Positions 1 through 8,294 of a stretch of 64,000 nucleotides of DNA are shown here, one piece after another. The DNA comes from Cellulomonas denverensis (lineage in GTDB: Bacteria > Actinomycetota > Actinomycetes > Actinomycetales > Cellulomonadaceae), in contig NZ_JAAXOX010000002.1 of NCBI RefSeq assembly GCF_012396125.1, positions 1 to 64,000 on the forward strand, read 5' to 3'. Below the pieces are notes generated by a model. That model ran no database searches, was not told the DNA's origin, and worked only from the letters and a program-made list of their open reading frames with translations. Each line of letters starts with the position of its first letter. Positions within the stretch are counted from its first letter, which is position 1. The position numbers were made by a program, and so were the translations under genes.

Positions 1-174
1 CGCGGCCCGGTGGTCCGGGGGCCCGGTGGTCCGGGGGCCCGCGACCCGGGGGCTCAGCCCTCCGTGGCCCGGTGGCCCGGTGGTCCGAGGGCCCCGCGGC
101 CCCGCGGCCCGGTGGTCCGGGGGCCCGGTGGTCCGGGGGCCCGCGACCCGGGGGCTCAGCCCTCCGTGGCCCGG
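1..174. repeat. Tandem GC-rich repeat duplicating the 3' end of livF
   Basis: A 72-base block at 1-72 recurs without mismatch at 103-174, a period of 102. Inside it a 16-base motif, ggcccggtggtccggg, recurs (near 5, 21, 107 and 123, with a one-base variant near 76). The second copy contains the last six codons and stop of livF (156-174 on the minus strand). The first copy therefore holds a detached duplicate of that 3' end and its downstream flank. The sequence can fold into many alternative G/C hairpins, so it may end livF transcription. What lies before base 1 is not visible. Confidence 0.85.
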
Positions 175-950
175 CGCTCGGCGGCCGCGGACTCGACGTC
201 CGTGGCCAGCGTGCCGAGGTAGAGCTCGATCACCTTCGGGTCGTGCATCAGCTCGCGCCCGGGGCCGGAGTAGGCGTTGGCGCCCTGGTCGAGGACGTAG
301 GCCCGGTCGCAGATCTGCAGGCAGCGGCGGGCGTTCTGCTCGACGATCACCACCGAGACGCCGGCCTTGTTGATCCGCCGGGTGCGCAGGAAGGTCTCGT
401 CCTGGCGCACGGGGGACAGTCCGGCGCTGGGCTCGTCCAGCAGCAGGACCTGGGGATCCATCATCAGCGCCCGGGCCATCGCGACCATCTGCCGCTCACC
501 GCCGGACAGCGACCCGGCGCGTTGGCGTCGTCGTTCGCCGAGCACCGGGAACAGGTCGACGATGAACTCGAACCGCTCGGCGAACCGCTTCGGCGACTGG
601 AACAGCCCCATCTCCAGGTTCTCCTGGATGGACAGCGACGGGAACACGTTGTTGGTCTGCGGCACGAAGCCGACACCCCGGCGGACCAGCGAGTCGGCGC
701 GGTGGTTGGTGATGTCCTCCCCGGCGAGCACCACGCTGCCGGACCGGATGGTGACCAGGCCGAACAGTGCCTTGAGCAGCGTCGACTTGCCGGCACCGTT
801 CGGGCCGATGATCCCGACCAGCTCGCCGGGGTGCACGACCAGGTTGCACTCGTTGAGGATGTTCACGCCGGGCAGGTACCCGGCGACCAGGTCGGTGGCG
901 GCCAGCAGGGGTTCGCCCTCGGGCGCGCCGCGGTGCACGAGCTCGGTCAT
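156..950 (-). CDS. livF: Branched-chain amino-acid ABC transporter ATP-binding protein (LivF type)
   Basis: A 264-residue nucleotide-binding subunit that would power uptake of branched-chain amino acids or related substrates at the cytoplasmic face. Visible motifs are Walker A GPNGAGKST (residues about 49-57), signature LSGGERQ (about 148-154) and Walker B VLLLDE followed by PSAGL (about 168-177). After Walker B comes VEQNA, where LivF proteins typically replace the switch histidine with glutamine. The reading frame stays open upstream into livG, but the ATG at 948-950 is chosen because it overlaps the livG stop as TGATG and gives the usual family length. It is the last gene of the livH-livM-livG-livF series, and its final codons lie inside the terminal repeat. 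The true substrate is unproven: no binding-protein gene is in view. Confidence 0.9.
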   Translation of the reverse strand: MTELVHRGAPEGEPLLAATDLVAGYLPGVNILNECNLVVHPGELVGIIGPNGAGKSTLLKALFGLVTIRSGSVVLAGEDITNHRADSLVRRGVGFVPQTNNVFPSLSIQENLEMGLFQSPKRFAERFEFIVDLFPVLGERRRQRAGSLSGGERQMVAMARALMMDPQVLLLDEPSAGLSPVRQDETFLRTRRINKAGVSVVIVEQNARRCLQICDRAYVLDQGANAYSGPGRELMHDPKVIELYLGTLATDVESAAAERRATEG

Positions 951-1852
951 CACAGGCCCTCCAGCAGTGCGTCGTCGCCCAGGTCGGTGTCGTGGTGGGC
1001 GCCCAGGTAGGCGTCGATCACCGCCTGGTCGGCCATCACGTCCTCGGGTGGGCCCTCGGCGACGATCCGGCCCTCGGCCATCACCACCACCCAGTCGGAG
1101 ATGTGCCGGACCATGTGCATGTCGTGCTCGACGAACAGCACCGTGGTGCCCTCCTCGCGCAGTGCCTGGATGTGGCCGAGCAGCGACTGGGTCAGTGCCG
1201 GGTTCACCCCGGCCATCGGCTCGTCCAGCATCACCATGGTCGGCCGGCTCATCAGTGCCCGGGCCATCTCCAGCAGCTTGCGCTGTCCGCCGGACAGCGA
1301 CCCGGCGTAGTCGTCGCGCTTGGTCTCCAGCTTGAACCGGACCAGCAGTTCCTCGGCCTGCTCGGTGATCTCCCGCTCCCGGGCCCGCCACAGCGGGGGG
1401 ACCAGCGCGGTGAACAGGTTCTCCCCGGGCTGCTGCCGCGCGCCGAGCCGCATGTTCTCGATCACGGTCATCCGGCTGAGCGCCTTGGTGAGCTGGAACG
1501 TCCGCACCATGCCCGAGCGCGCGACCCGGGCGGCGGACACCCCGGACAGTGACGTCCCGTCGAAGGACCAGGTGCCGGTCGAGGGCCGGTCGAAGCCGGT
1601 GAGCAGGTTGAACAGGGTGGTCTTGCCGGCACCGTTGGGTCCGATCAGTGCGGTGATCGCGCCGCGCTGGACCTCCAGGTGCCCGACGTCGACGGCGGTC
1701 ATCCCACCGAAGTGCCGGGTGACCGAGTCGGCCACCACGATCGCGTCGGGTTTCGGCACCCCGGGGGTGTGCTCGACGAAGGCGAGATCGGCGGTGACCC
1801 GGTCCCGCCCGTTGGTGGTGGTCGCGAAGGGCACGGGCCGGTCAGCGGACAT
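950..1852 (-). CDS. livG: Branched-chain amino-acid ABC transporter ATP-binding protein (LivG type)
   Basis: The second ATPase subunit of the Liv-type importer, 300 residues. Walker A GPNGAGKTT is at about 71-79, signature LSGGQRK at about 186-192, Walker B MVMLDE at about 206-211, and the switch region reads FVEHDM with a normal histidine. The N-terminal 35 residues before the ABC domain are unconserved in look, but the ATG at 1852 has an AAGGAG ribosome-binding site about 10 bases upstream, so this start is preferred. It overlaps the end of livM by 11 bases and the start of livF by one, implying translational coupling. LivG and LivF would form the ATPase heterodimer under LivH and LivM. Confidence 0.9.
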   Translation of the reverse strand: MSADRPVPFATTTNGRDRVTADLAFVEHTPGVPKPDAIVVADSVTRHFGGMTAVDVGHLEVQRGAITALIGPNGAGKTTLFNLLTGFDRPSTGTWSFDGTSLSGVSAARVARSGMVRTFQLTKALSRMTVIENMRLGARQQPGENLFTALVPPLWRAREREITEQAEELLVRFKLETKRDDYAGSLSGGQRKLLEMARALMSRPTMVMLDEPMAGVNPALTQSLLGHIQALREEGTTVLFVEHDMHMVRHISDWVVVMAEGRIVAEGPPEDVMADQAVIDAYLGAHHDTDLGDDALLEGL

Positions 1853-2828
1853 CGATCGCCAACTCCTTCTTGTCGCCGAGGATCCCTTGTGGCCGGAAGA
1901 TCACCAGCAGCATCAGCGTCACGCCGACGATCACCCAGCCGAACTGCTCGATCTGCTCGGTGCGCATCACGGACTCGGGCACCCCGGCGCGCATCACCGA
2001 CTTGATCAGCATCAGCGACACCCAGAAGATGATCGATCCGAGCACCGGCCCGAACACGGTGGCCGCCCCGCCGAGCAGCAGGATCGTCCAGACGAAGAAC
2101 GTCATCGGCCGGCCCATCGAGTCGGGCTGCACGGCGCGGGGGAGCACGTACACGATCCCGGCCAGCGCGCCGATCACCCCGCCGAGCACCAGCGCCTGCA
2201 TCTTGTACGAGTAGACGTTCTTGCCCAGCGACCGCACCGCGTCCTCGTCCTCCCGGATGCCCTTGAGCACCCGGCCCCAGGGCGAGCGGATCAGCAGCCA
2301 GACCAGCAGGCAGGCCAGGCCGACCAGCGCCCAGCCGACGATCCGGACCCACCACGAGTTCGACGAGTTCAGCGAGTACTCGAACGGCCCGATCGCCAGG
2401 TTGCCGTCCGGGAACGGCGAGGCGGCGGTGAAGGTGTGTTTGTAGCTGTTGCCGCGCAGCCCGGAGGACGCCCCGGTCAGGTCGGTGAGTGCGGTGGACC
2501 GGCCGACCAGCCGGACGATCTCCGCGGCGGCGATGGTGACGATCGCCAGGTAGTCGCCGCGCAGCTTGAGGGTCGGGATGCCGAGCAGCAGCCCGAACAG
2601 CGCCGCCGCGGCCAGCGCGACCAGCACCGCGGCCCACAGCGGCCAGCCGGCGATGGTCGAGATCGCGAAGCCGTAGGCGCCGATCAGCATGAAGCCGGCC
2701 TGGCCCATGTTGAGCAGCCCGGTCAGCCCGAAGTGCACGTTCAGCCCGATCGCGGCCAGGGCGTAGGCGGCGGTGGTCGGGGCGAAGATCTCGCCCGCGG
2801 TGTTCACCAGGATGCGTGTCCAGTCCAT
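1842..2828 (-). CDS. livM: Branched-chain amino-acid ABC transporter permease (LivM type)
   Basis: A 328-residue multi-spanning inner-membrane permease. The N-terminal half carries hydrophobic helices and the family-typical FGLTGLLNMGQAGFMLIGAY stretch. The loop around SPWGRVLKGIREDEDAVRSL (about 205-225) is the coupling region that docks on the ATPases. The C-terminal end has the FRPQGILGDK motif shared by LivM proteins. It follows livH after about 10 bases and overlaps livG. With LivH it would form the transmembrane channel. The product class is clear; the transported substrate is inferred from the family. Confidence 0.9.
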   Translation of the reverse strand: MDWTRILVNTAGEIFAPTTAAYALAAIGLNVHFGLTGLLNMGQAGFMLIGAYGFAISTIAGWPLWAAVLVALAAAALFGLLLGIPTLKLRGDYLAIVTIAAAEIVRLVGRSTALTDLTGASSGLRGNSYKHTFTAASPFPDGNLAIGPFEYSLNSSNSWWVRIVGWALVGLACLLVWLLIRSPWGRVLKGIREDEDAVRSLGKNVYSYKMQALVLGGVIGALAGIVYVLPRAVQPDSMGRPMTFFVWTILLLGGAATVFGPVLGSIIFWVSLMLIKSVMRAGVPESVMRTEQIEQFGWVIVGVTLMLLVIFRPQGILGDKKELAIDVR

Positions 2829-2838
2829 CGTCGGGCTC

Positions 2839-4200
2839 CTAACCGATCCGCTCGGCGCGGCCGAGGATGCCCTGCGGCCGCAGCAGCAGGACGAGGATGA
2901 GGATGAGCAGCGCGCCGGCGTAGCGCATGTCGCTCGGGATCACCAGGTTCGACAGTTCGACGACCAGCCCGATCACGATCGAGCCGACCAGGGCGCCGAA
3001 GGCCTGGCCCAGCCCGCCGAGGGTCACCGCCGCGAACATCAGCAGCAGCAGCGCCCCGCCCATGTTCCAGTTGGTCGCGTTCAGGTACAGGCCCATCAGG
3101 ACGCCGCCGAGGGCCGCCAGCGCCCCGCCGAGCACCCAGACCAGCCGGATGATCCGGTTCACCGTGATGCCGGAGGCGGCGGCCAGCGCCGGGTTGTCCG
3201 ACACCGCGCGGGTGGCCCGGCCGATCCGGGTGCCGAGCAGGAAGTACGCCACCGCCCCGAGCACCAGCACCGCGAGCAGCAGGGACACCAGGGAGGTCAG
3301 CGTCATCCGGACCGGCCCGAGGGTGAGCATGGTCGGGTTGGTGGTGACGATCCGCAGCTGCCCGCCGCCCAGGAAGAACTGGAAGGTGTACTGCAGCGCC
3401 ATCGACAGCCCGATGGTGACGATCATCTGCTGGGTGGTGCCGACCCGGCGGCGGCGCAGCGGGGCCCAGAGCCCGGCGTCCTGCAACCAGCCCGAGGCGG
3501 CGCCGAGCAACACCGCGATCACCCCGGAGGCCAGCAGCGGCAGGTGCAGCAGCTGGCAGCCGACGTAGGCCAGGATCGCGCCCAGCGTGACCTGCTCGCC
3601 GTGGGCGAAGTTGCTCAGCCCGGTGGTGCCGTAGATCAGGGACAGCCCGACCGAGGCGAGGGCGAGCAGCAGGCCGAAGACCAGCCCGTTGGTCGCCTGC
3701 TGCGCCAGCCGGCTGCCGGAGAACGACGGGGTGGACGACTCCTCGGTGTCGTCCGGTGCTGCGGAGGCCGACGGTTCGGGCGAGGCGGTTGCCGGCTCAC
3801 CGAGGGCGAACAGCGCGCCGGCCGAGGACCCGAGCGCCACGGTCACGGTGCGCGGGTTGCCGTCCGGGTCCCGGAGCTGTTCACCGGCCGGCAGGGTGGT
3901 CACGTCCAGGGTCACCGTGTACTGGCCCGGCTCGGTCACCGCGACGGACCACTTACCGTCCGGGCCGGTGGTGGCCTGCTGGGTGCCGCCCGGGCCGGCG
4001 ACCTCCAGCACCACCCCGGCGGCCGGTTGCCGGTCGGCGGTGGTCAGCGTGCCGTTGACGCAGCCGGTGGCCGGGTCGGTCACGCAGCCGGCGGTGGCCG
4101 CGCGGGCGGTGCCGGGGGTCAGCAGGAGCAGGGCCACCAGGGTGAGGGCGAACAGCGACAGCGTGGCGAGGATGCGGTTCCGGGTCGCGGCTGGGCGCAC
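2839..4200 (-). CDS. livH: LivH-type permease with an N-terminal extracytoplasmic Ig-like domain
   Basis: A 453-residue protein, well above the roughly 290-300 residues usual for LivH. Residues 1-36 look like a signal peptide (basic start, long Leu/Val/Ala stretch, ending TARAATAG). Residues about 37-130 form a carboxypeptidase-regulatory-like or transthyretin-type beta domain with two cysteines and the motif TTGPDGKWSVAVTEPGQYTV. A Ser/Glu/Pro-rich linker follows, and residues about 170-453 are the permease, including GLSLIYGTTGLSNFAHGE near the start and the C-terminal LRPQGILG motif. The GTG start at 4200 has GGAGG six bases upstream. It is first in the liv operon. The extra domain may sit at the cell surface and assist substrate capture, which is inference. 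Confidence 0.85.
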   Translation of the reverse strand: MRPAATRNRILATLSLFALTLVALLLLTPGTARAATAGCVTDPATGCVNGTLTTADRQPAAGVVLEVAGPGGTQQATTGPDGKWSVAVTEPGQYTVTLDVTTLPAGEQLRDPDGNPRTVTVALGSSAGALFALGEPATASPEPSASAAPDDTEESSTPSFSGSRLAQQATNGLVFGLLLALASVGLSLIYGTTGLSNFAHGEQVTLGAILAYVGCQLLHLPLLASGVIAVLLGAASGWLQDAGLWAPLRRRRVGTTQQMIVTIGLSMALQYTFQFFLGGGQLRIVTTNPTMLTLGPVRMTLTSLVSLLLAVLVLGAVAYFLLGTRIGRATRAVSDNPALAAASGITVNRIIRLVWVLGGALAALGGVLMGLYLNATNWNMGGALLLLMFAAVTLGGLGQAFGALVGSIVIGLVVELSNLVIPSDMRYAGALLILILVLLLRPQGILGRAERIG

Positions 4201-4482
4201 CTGGTCCTCCGTCCGGTCGGGTCGGCCACGGTGGGCCTGTGAACCCGGCAGACGCTAGGGACGGTGTGTGTCCATGGCGTTTCCGTCGTGTTGAGGGCGA
4301 TGAGTTTCTGGTCATGCCCGCGTTGACTCGTAGTGCACCCGGTTGAGTCCACTCAGGTGACTAGGCAGGGGGCCCCGACGTTTGTCATGATGCCGGGGCA
4401 CCACGCGGGGGGATCCGTGGTGGACCCGGCCTGCCCCTGCTGCGCCGGTGTCCGCCCGCCGCATCGAGGAGGTCGTGGAACC
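4201..4482. promoter_or_regulatory. Divergent promoter region between livH and the GNAT gene
   Basis: A 282-base divergent spacer. On the minus strand a TAGCGT -10 candidate lies at 4252-4257, about 50 bases before livH. On the plus side there is an inverted repeat TGAGT-CC-ACTCA at 4344-4355, which could be an operator. No clear plus-strand -10 box was found. No gene is evident here. Confidence 0.4.
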
Positions 4483-5142
4483 GTGCGCTCTGCCGCCGTC
4501 GTTCGCCCCGCCCGTCCACAGGACGTGGACCAGGTGATCGACCTCTGTCTCGCCGCCCGCGCCGAGAACCTGCTCGGATCCCAGCTGTGCACCGACGACC
4601 CGGAACGGCTCCGGCACCAGGTCGGTGCGCTGGTCGCCGAACCGGGTGCGGTCGCCCTGGTCGGGGAGCTCGACGACCAGGTGCATGGCCTGATCCTGGC
4701 CCGGGTCACCGGCCCCAGTGTGTTCACCGACGAGGTGTCGGTGGCGATCGAGGCGGTGTACGTCGCGGAGACCGCGCGCCGCCGCGGGATCGGGCACGCA
4801 CTGCTGGCCGGGATCGCCGAGCGGGCGGAGGAGGTCGGCGCGGTGGAGGTGTACGCGGTGCCGCTGCCGGGCGCCCGCGGGGTGCTGCGCTTCCTGTCCC
4901 GGCTCGGCTTCGCCCCGGCGGCCGCGCACCGGGTGGTCAGCGTGGAGACCCTGCAGCGCCGGCTCAGCGGTGAGCAGACCGGCCCGCGCACCCGGGGGAT
5001 CGACGACCTGGTCGCCCGCCGCCGGGCCGCCCGGGCCGGCCGCGCGGAGTATCAGCTCTCCGGGCTGGCCTCGATCAGCATGCAGGTCAGCCGGGCGGTG
5101 CAGACCCGGCGGCCGCGCGGGTCCTCGACCACCACCTCGTAG
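4483..5142 (+). CDS. GNAT-family N-acetyltransferase
   Basis: A 219-residue protein with a GNAT fold. Residues about 85-110 contain IEAVYVAETARRRGIGHALL, whose RRRGIGHALL segment is the acetyl-CoA pyrophosphate-binding R/Q-x-x-G-x-G/A loop. The substrate is unknown. The frame is open further upstream, but the GTG at 4483 has AGGAGG at 4467-4472 and begins just before conserved sequence. The C-terminal 30 residues run antisense through the 3' end of the convergent thioesterase gene (91-base overlap), so the last residues may be poorly conserved. It stands alone on the plus strand with no functional partner nearby. Confidence 0.75.
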   Translation: MRSAAVVRPARPQDVDQVIDLCLAARAENLLGSQLCTDDPERLRHQVGALVAEPGAVALVGELDDQVHGLILARVTGPSVFTDEVSVAIEAVYVAETARRRGIGHALLAGIAERAEEVGAVEVYAVPLPGARGVLRFLSRLGFAPAAAHRVVSVETLQRRLSGEQTGPRTRGIDDLVARRRAARAGRAEYQLSGLASISMQVSRAVQTRRPRGSSTTTS

Positions 5143-5477
5143 GTCGCCAGCGACCGGCCGCGGTGCACGGCGGTGGCGGTGCCGATCACCTCGCCGTCGG
5201 TCGCCGACCGGTGGTGGGTGGCGCTCAGTTCGATCCCGACCGCACGGCGGCCGTACTGCTCGGCGTGCACATTGGCCGCGTAGGACCCGAGCGTCTCCGC
5301 CAGCGCGGCGCTCGCCCCACCGTGCAGCAGGCCGAAGGGCTGGGTGTTCCCGGCCACCGGCATCCGCCCGACCGTGCGGTCGGCGCCGACCTCGTCCAGC
5401 GTCATGCCCATCCGGGTCATCAGCGTGTGGTCGGGGAACGCGGGGGCGGGGGGCGTGGTGGGTGCGCTGTCAGCCAT
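5052..5477 (-). CDS. Hotdog-fold acyl-CoA thioesterase (PaaI/MenI-like)
   Basis: A 141-residue single hotdog-domain protein. The helix motif LLHGGASAALAETLGSYAAN (about 49-68) contains the HGG turn and the Glu typical of the PaaI/YdiI/MenI thioesterase group, which hydrolyse aryl- or acyl-CoA thioesters. The nearby ELSATHHRSA segment also fits the family. The ATG at 5475-5477 is the only sensible start. The gene is divergent from polA with only 19 bases between starts, and convergent with the acetyltransferase, whose frame it overlaps. A menaquinone-pathway role (DHNA-CoA hydrolysis) is possible but not supported by neighbours. Confidence 0.8.
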   Translation of the reverse strand: MADSAPTTPPAPAFPDHTLMTRMGMTLDEVGADRTVGRMPVAGNTQPFGLLHGGASAALAETLGSYAANVHAEQYGRRAVGIELSATHHRSATDGEVIGTATAVHRGRSLATYEVVVEDPRGRRVCTARLTCMLIEASPES

Positions 5478-5483
5478 GGCGGA

Positions 5484-5496
5484 TAGGTTGTCACCC
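5484..5496 (+). promoter_or_regulatory. Leaderless -10 element of polA
   Basis: TAGGTT at 5484-5489 is followed by exactly seven bases and then the GTG of polA. This is the actinobacterial pattern in which transcription starts at the first base of the start codon, and it decides the polA start in favour of 5497 over the ATG at 5476. Confidence 0.6.
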
Positions 5497-8196
5497 GTGA
5501 CTGCTGCGACGCGACCACGACTCCTGCTGGTGGACGGCCACTCGATGGCCTACCGCGCCTTCTTCGCCCTCCCGGTGGAGAACTTCGCCACCGTGACCGG
5601 ACAGCCGACCAACGCGGTCTTCGGCTTCGCGTCCATGCTGGCGAACCTGCTGCGCGACGAGGAGCCCACCCACGTCGCGGTGGCCTTCGACCTGGGGCGG
5701 GTCACGTTCCGCACCGAGCGCTACCCCGAGTACAAGGCCACCCGGGACGCTTCTCCGGAGCCGTTCCGCGGCCAGGTCGACGTGATCCGGACCCTGCTGG
5801 ACGCGATGCACATCCCGGTGCTGACCAAGCCCGACTACGAGGCCGACGACATCCTGGCCACGCTGTCCCGGCAGGGCGCGAACGCCGGGATGCAGGTGCT
5901 GGTCTGCACCGGCGACCGCGACGCGCTGCAGGTGGTCACCGAGGACGTCACCGTGCTCTACCCGGTGCGCGGCGTCTCCGAGCTGGCCCGGATGACCCCG
6001 GAGGCGGTGGAGGCCAAGTACGGCGTGCCGCCCGCGCGCTACCCGGACATCGCCGCCCTGGTCGGGGAGTCCTCGGACAACCTGCCGGGCGTGCCGGGGG
6101 TCGGCCCGAAGACCGCCGCGAAGTGGGTCACCGCCTACGACGGCCTGGACGGGGTGGTCGCGCACGCCGGTGACATCAAGGGCAAGGCGGGGGAGTCGCT
6201 GCGGGCGAACCTGGACCAGGTGGTGCTGAACCGGGAGCTGAACCGCCTGGTCGACGACCTGGAACTGCCGCTCGGCCCGGAGGACCTGATCCGCCGGCCC
6301 TGGGACCGGCCCGCCGTGCTGGAGCTGCTGGAGGAGCTGGAGTTCCGCGGTCAGCTGCGCGAGCGGCTGCTGGCGGTGGCCCCGGGCGACGACGGCGGAC
6401 CGGCCGGGCCGGTGGACGAGCCGCTCGGCAGCGCGGGACCGGAGCTGGTCACCCCGGCCGACGGTGGCCTGGCGCAGTGGCTGGCCACACATGCCGGGCA
6501 GCGCACCGGTGTCGACGTCCAGGGCTCGCACGCCCCGGCCGGCGGCGACGCCTGGGGGATCGCGCTGTCCGCGGGCGGCGAGGCGGTGGCCTACGACCTG
6601 CTGCGGATCGACCCGGCGGACGAGTCGGCGCTCACCGCGTGGCTGGCGGACGAGGCCCAGCCGAAGGTGGTGCACGCCGCCAAGGAGGCCTGGCACGCGC
6701 TGATCTCGCGCGGCATGACGCTGTCCGGCGTGGTCTTCGACACCGAGCTCGGCGCGTACCTGTGCCAGCCGGAACGGCGCGGCTACGACCTGGCCGACTT
6801 GGCGATGGCCTACCTGCACCGCGAGCTGACCCCGGCGGAGAAGGACGAGCCGCAGGGCGCCCTGGACCTGGGCCTGGACGGCAACCAGGAGCACGAGCGC
6901 GGGGCGATCCGGGCCGCGGCGGTGCTCGACCTGGCCGAGGTGCTGCAGCGCGAGCTCGACGACCGCGGGGCCACCCACCTGCTTGCCGACGTCGAGCTGC
7001 CGCTGGAGCGGGTGCTGGCCGGGATGGAGCACGTCGGCATCGCGGTGGACACCGGCTACCTCGGCGAGCTGGAGCAGCAGTACGACGCGGTGGTCCAGCG
7101 CGCGGCCGGTGAGGCCTACGACGCGATCGGCCGTGAGGTGAACCTCGGTTCGCCCAAGCAGCTGCAGGAGGTCCTGTTCGAGCAGCTGGACATGCCGAAG
7201 ACCAAGAAGACCAAGACCGGATACACCACCGACGCCGCTGCACTGGCCGACCTGTTCACCAAGACCCAGCACCCGTTCCTGGCCGCCCTGCTGGCGCACC
7301 GGGACGCGATCAAGCTGCGCCAGACGGTCGAGGGCCTGCTCCGCTCGGTCGCCCCGGACGGCCGGATCCACACCACCTTCCAGCAGACCATCGCCGCCAC
7401 CGGCCGGTTGTCCTCCACCGACCCGAACCTGCAGAACATCCCGATCCGCACCGAGGCCGGCCGCCAGATCCGGCGGGCCTTCGTGGTCGGCGAGGGCTAC
7501 GAGACGCTGCTCACCGCGGACTACTCGCAGATCGAGATGCGGATCATGGCGCACCTGTCCGGCGACGAGGGACTGATCGAGGCGTTCCGCGGCGGCGAGG
7601 ACCTGCACAGCTACGTCGGCTCGCGGGTGTTCGGCGTCCCCACCGACCAGGTCACCAGCGCCCAGCGGTCCAAGATCAAGGCGATGAGCTATGGGCTGGC
7701 CTACGGGCTGTCGTCCTTCGGGCTGTCCCAGCAGCTCAACATCGCCGTCGGCGAGGCGGCGGCGTTGATGGAGGACTACTTCCACCGGTTCGGCGGCGTG
7801 CGCGACTACCTGGGCACCGTGGCGCAGGAGGCCCGTGGGGTCGGTTACACCGCCACCATCCTGGGCCGGCGCCGCTACCTGCCCGACCTGACCAGCGACA
7901 ACCGGATCCGCCGCGAGTCCGCCGAGCGGATGGCGCTGAACGCCCCGATCCAGGGGTCGGCCGCCGACATCATCAAGCTCGCCATGCTCGGCGTGCAGCG
8001 TGAGCTCACCGAGCAGAAGCTGGCCAGCCGGATGCTGCTCCAGGTGCACGACGAGCTGGTGCTGGAGGTCGCCCCCGGCGAGCGGGACGCGGTCGAGGCG
8101 CTGGTCCGGGAACAGATGGGCAGCGCCTACCAGCTCGACGTGCCGTTGGACGTCTCGGTCGGCGTGGGGGACAGCTGGCACAGCGCCGGTCACTAG
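5497..8196 (+). CDS. polA: DNA polymerase I
   Basis: An 899-residue family A polymerase for Okazaki-fragment processing and repair. Residues 1-290 are the 5'-3' flap nuclease domain (LLVDGHSMAYRAFFALP; GDRDALQVV; SSDNLPGVPGVGPKTAAKWV). The middle region (about 310-500) aligns in position with the 3'-5' exonuclease but reads TGVDVQG where an Asp-x-Glu metal-binding motif would be expected, so proofreading is probably lost, as in many actinobacterial enzymes. The polymerase motifs are intact: A, DYSQIEMR (near 676); B, RSKIKAMSYGLAYG (near 727); C, QVHDELVLE (near 849). The GTG start is chosen from a leaderless -10 seven bases upstream. The stop lies in a short tandem repeat. Confidence 0.97.
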   Translation: MTAATRPRLLLVDGHSMAYRAFFALPVENFATVTGQPTNAVFGFASMLANLLRDEEPTHVAVAFDLGRVTFRTERYPEYKATRDASPEPFRGQVDVIRTLLDAMHIPVLTKPDYEADDILATLSRQGANAGMQVLVCTGDRDALQVVTEDVTVLYPVRGVSELARMTPEAVEAKYGVPPARYPDIAALVGESSDNLPGVPGVGPKTAAKWVTAYDGLDGVVAHAGDIKGKAGESLRANLDQVVLNRELNRLVDDLELPLGPEDLIRRPWDRPAVLELLEELEFRGQLRERLLAVAPGDDGGPAGPVDEPLGSAGPELVTPADGGLAQWLATHAGQRTGVDVQGSHAPAGGDAWGIALSAGGEAVAYDLLRIDPADESALTAWLADEAQPKVVHAAKEAWHALISRGMTLSGVVFDTELGAYLCQPERRGYDLADLAMAYLHRELTPAEKDEPQGALDLGLDGNQEHERGAIRAAAVLDLAEVLQRELDDRGATHLLADVELPLERVLAGMEHVGIAVDTGYLGELEQQYDAVVQRAAGEAYDAIGREVNLGSPKQLQEVLFEQLDMPKTKKTKTGYTTDAAALADLFTKTQHPFLAALLAHRDAIKLRQTVEGLLRSVAPDGRIHTTFQQTIAATGRLSSTDPNLQNIPIRTEAGRQIRRAFVVGEGYETLLTADYSQIEMRIMAHLSGDEGLIEAFRGGEDLHSYVGSRVFGVPTDQVTSAQRSKIKAMSYGLAYGLSSFGLSQQLNIAVGEAAALMEDYFHRFGGVRDYLGTVAQEARGVGYTATILGRRRYLPDLTSDNRIRRESAERMALNAPIQGSAADIIKLAMLGVQRELTEQKLASRMLLQVHDELVLEVAPGERDAVEALVREQMGSAYQLDVPLDVSVGVGDSWHSAGH

Positions 8197-8229
8197 CCGG
8201 TCCCTAGCTGGTCACTAGCTGGTCACTAG
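8193..8229. repeat. Short 11-bp tandem repeat over the polA stop
   Basis: Two identical copies of ctagctggtca (8204-8225) are preceded by a diverged copy (8193-8203) and followed by a partial ctag. The polA stop codon TAG lies in the first unit. No long hairpin is formed; replication slippage is the simplest origin. Confidence 0.7.
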
Positions 8230-8257
8230 GGGGAGTGCCGTCGGGCCCTGGCCCAGC

Positions 8258-8294
8258 TTGACACCGTCGTCGAGCCGGGCGGACCGTGTCCGGT
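8258..8294 (+). promoter_or_regulatory. Probable leaderless promoter of the glycine-rich protein gene
   Basis: A perfect TTGACA -35 box at 8258-8263 is followed after 18 bases by GACCGT (8282-8287) as a -10-like box, then seven bases to the ATG at 8295. The geometry matches the leaderless promoters elsewhere in the window, though the -10 lacks the usual initial TA. Confidence 0.5.

Noticed and set aside
5491-8193. A 900-codon open frame antisense to polA
   Set aside because: Shadow of polA third-position GC; no recognisable domain and a composition typical of antisense frames.
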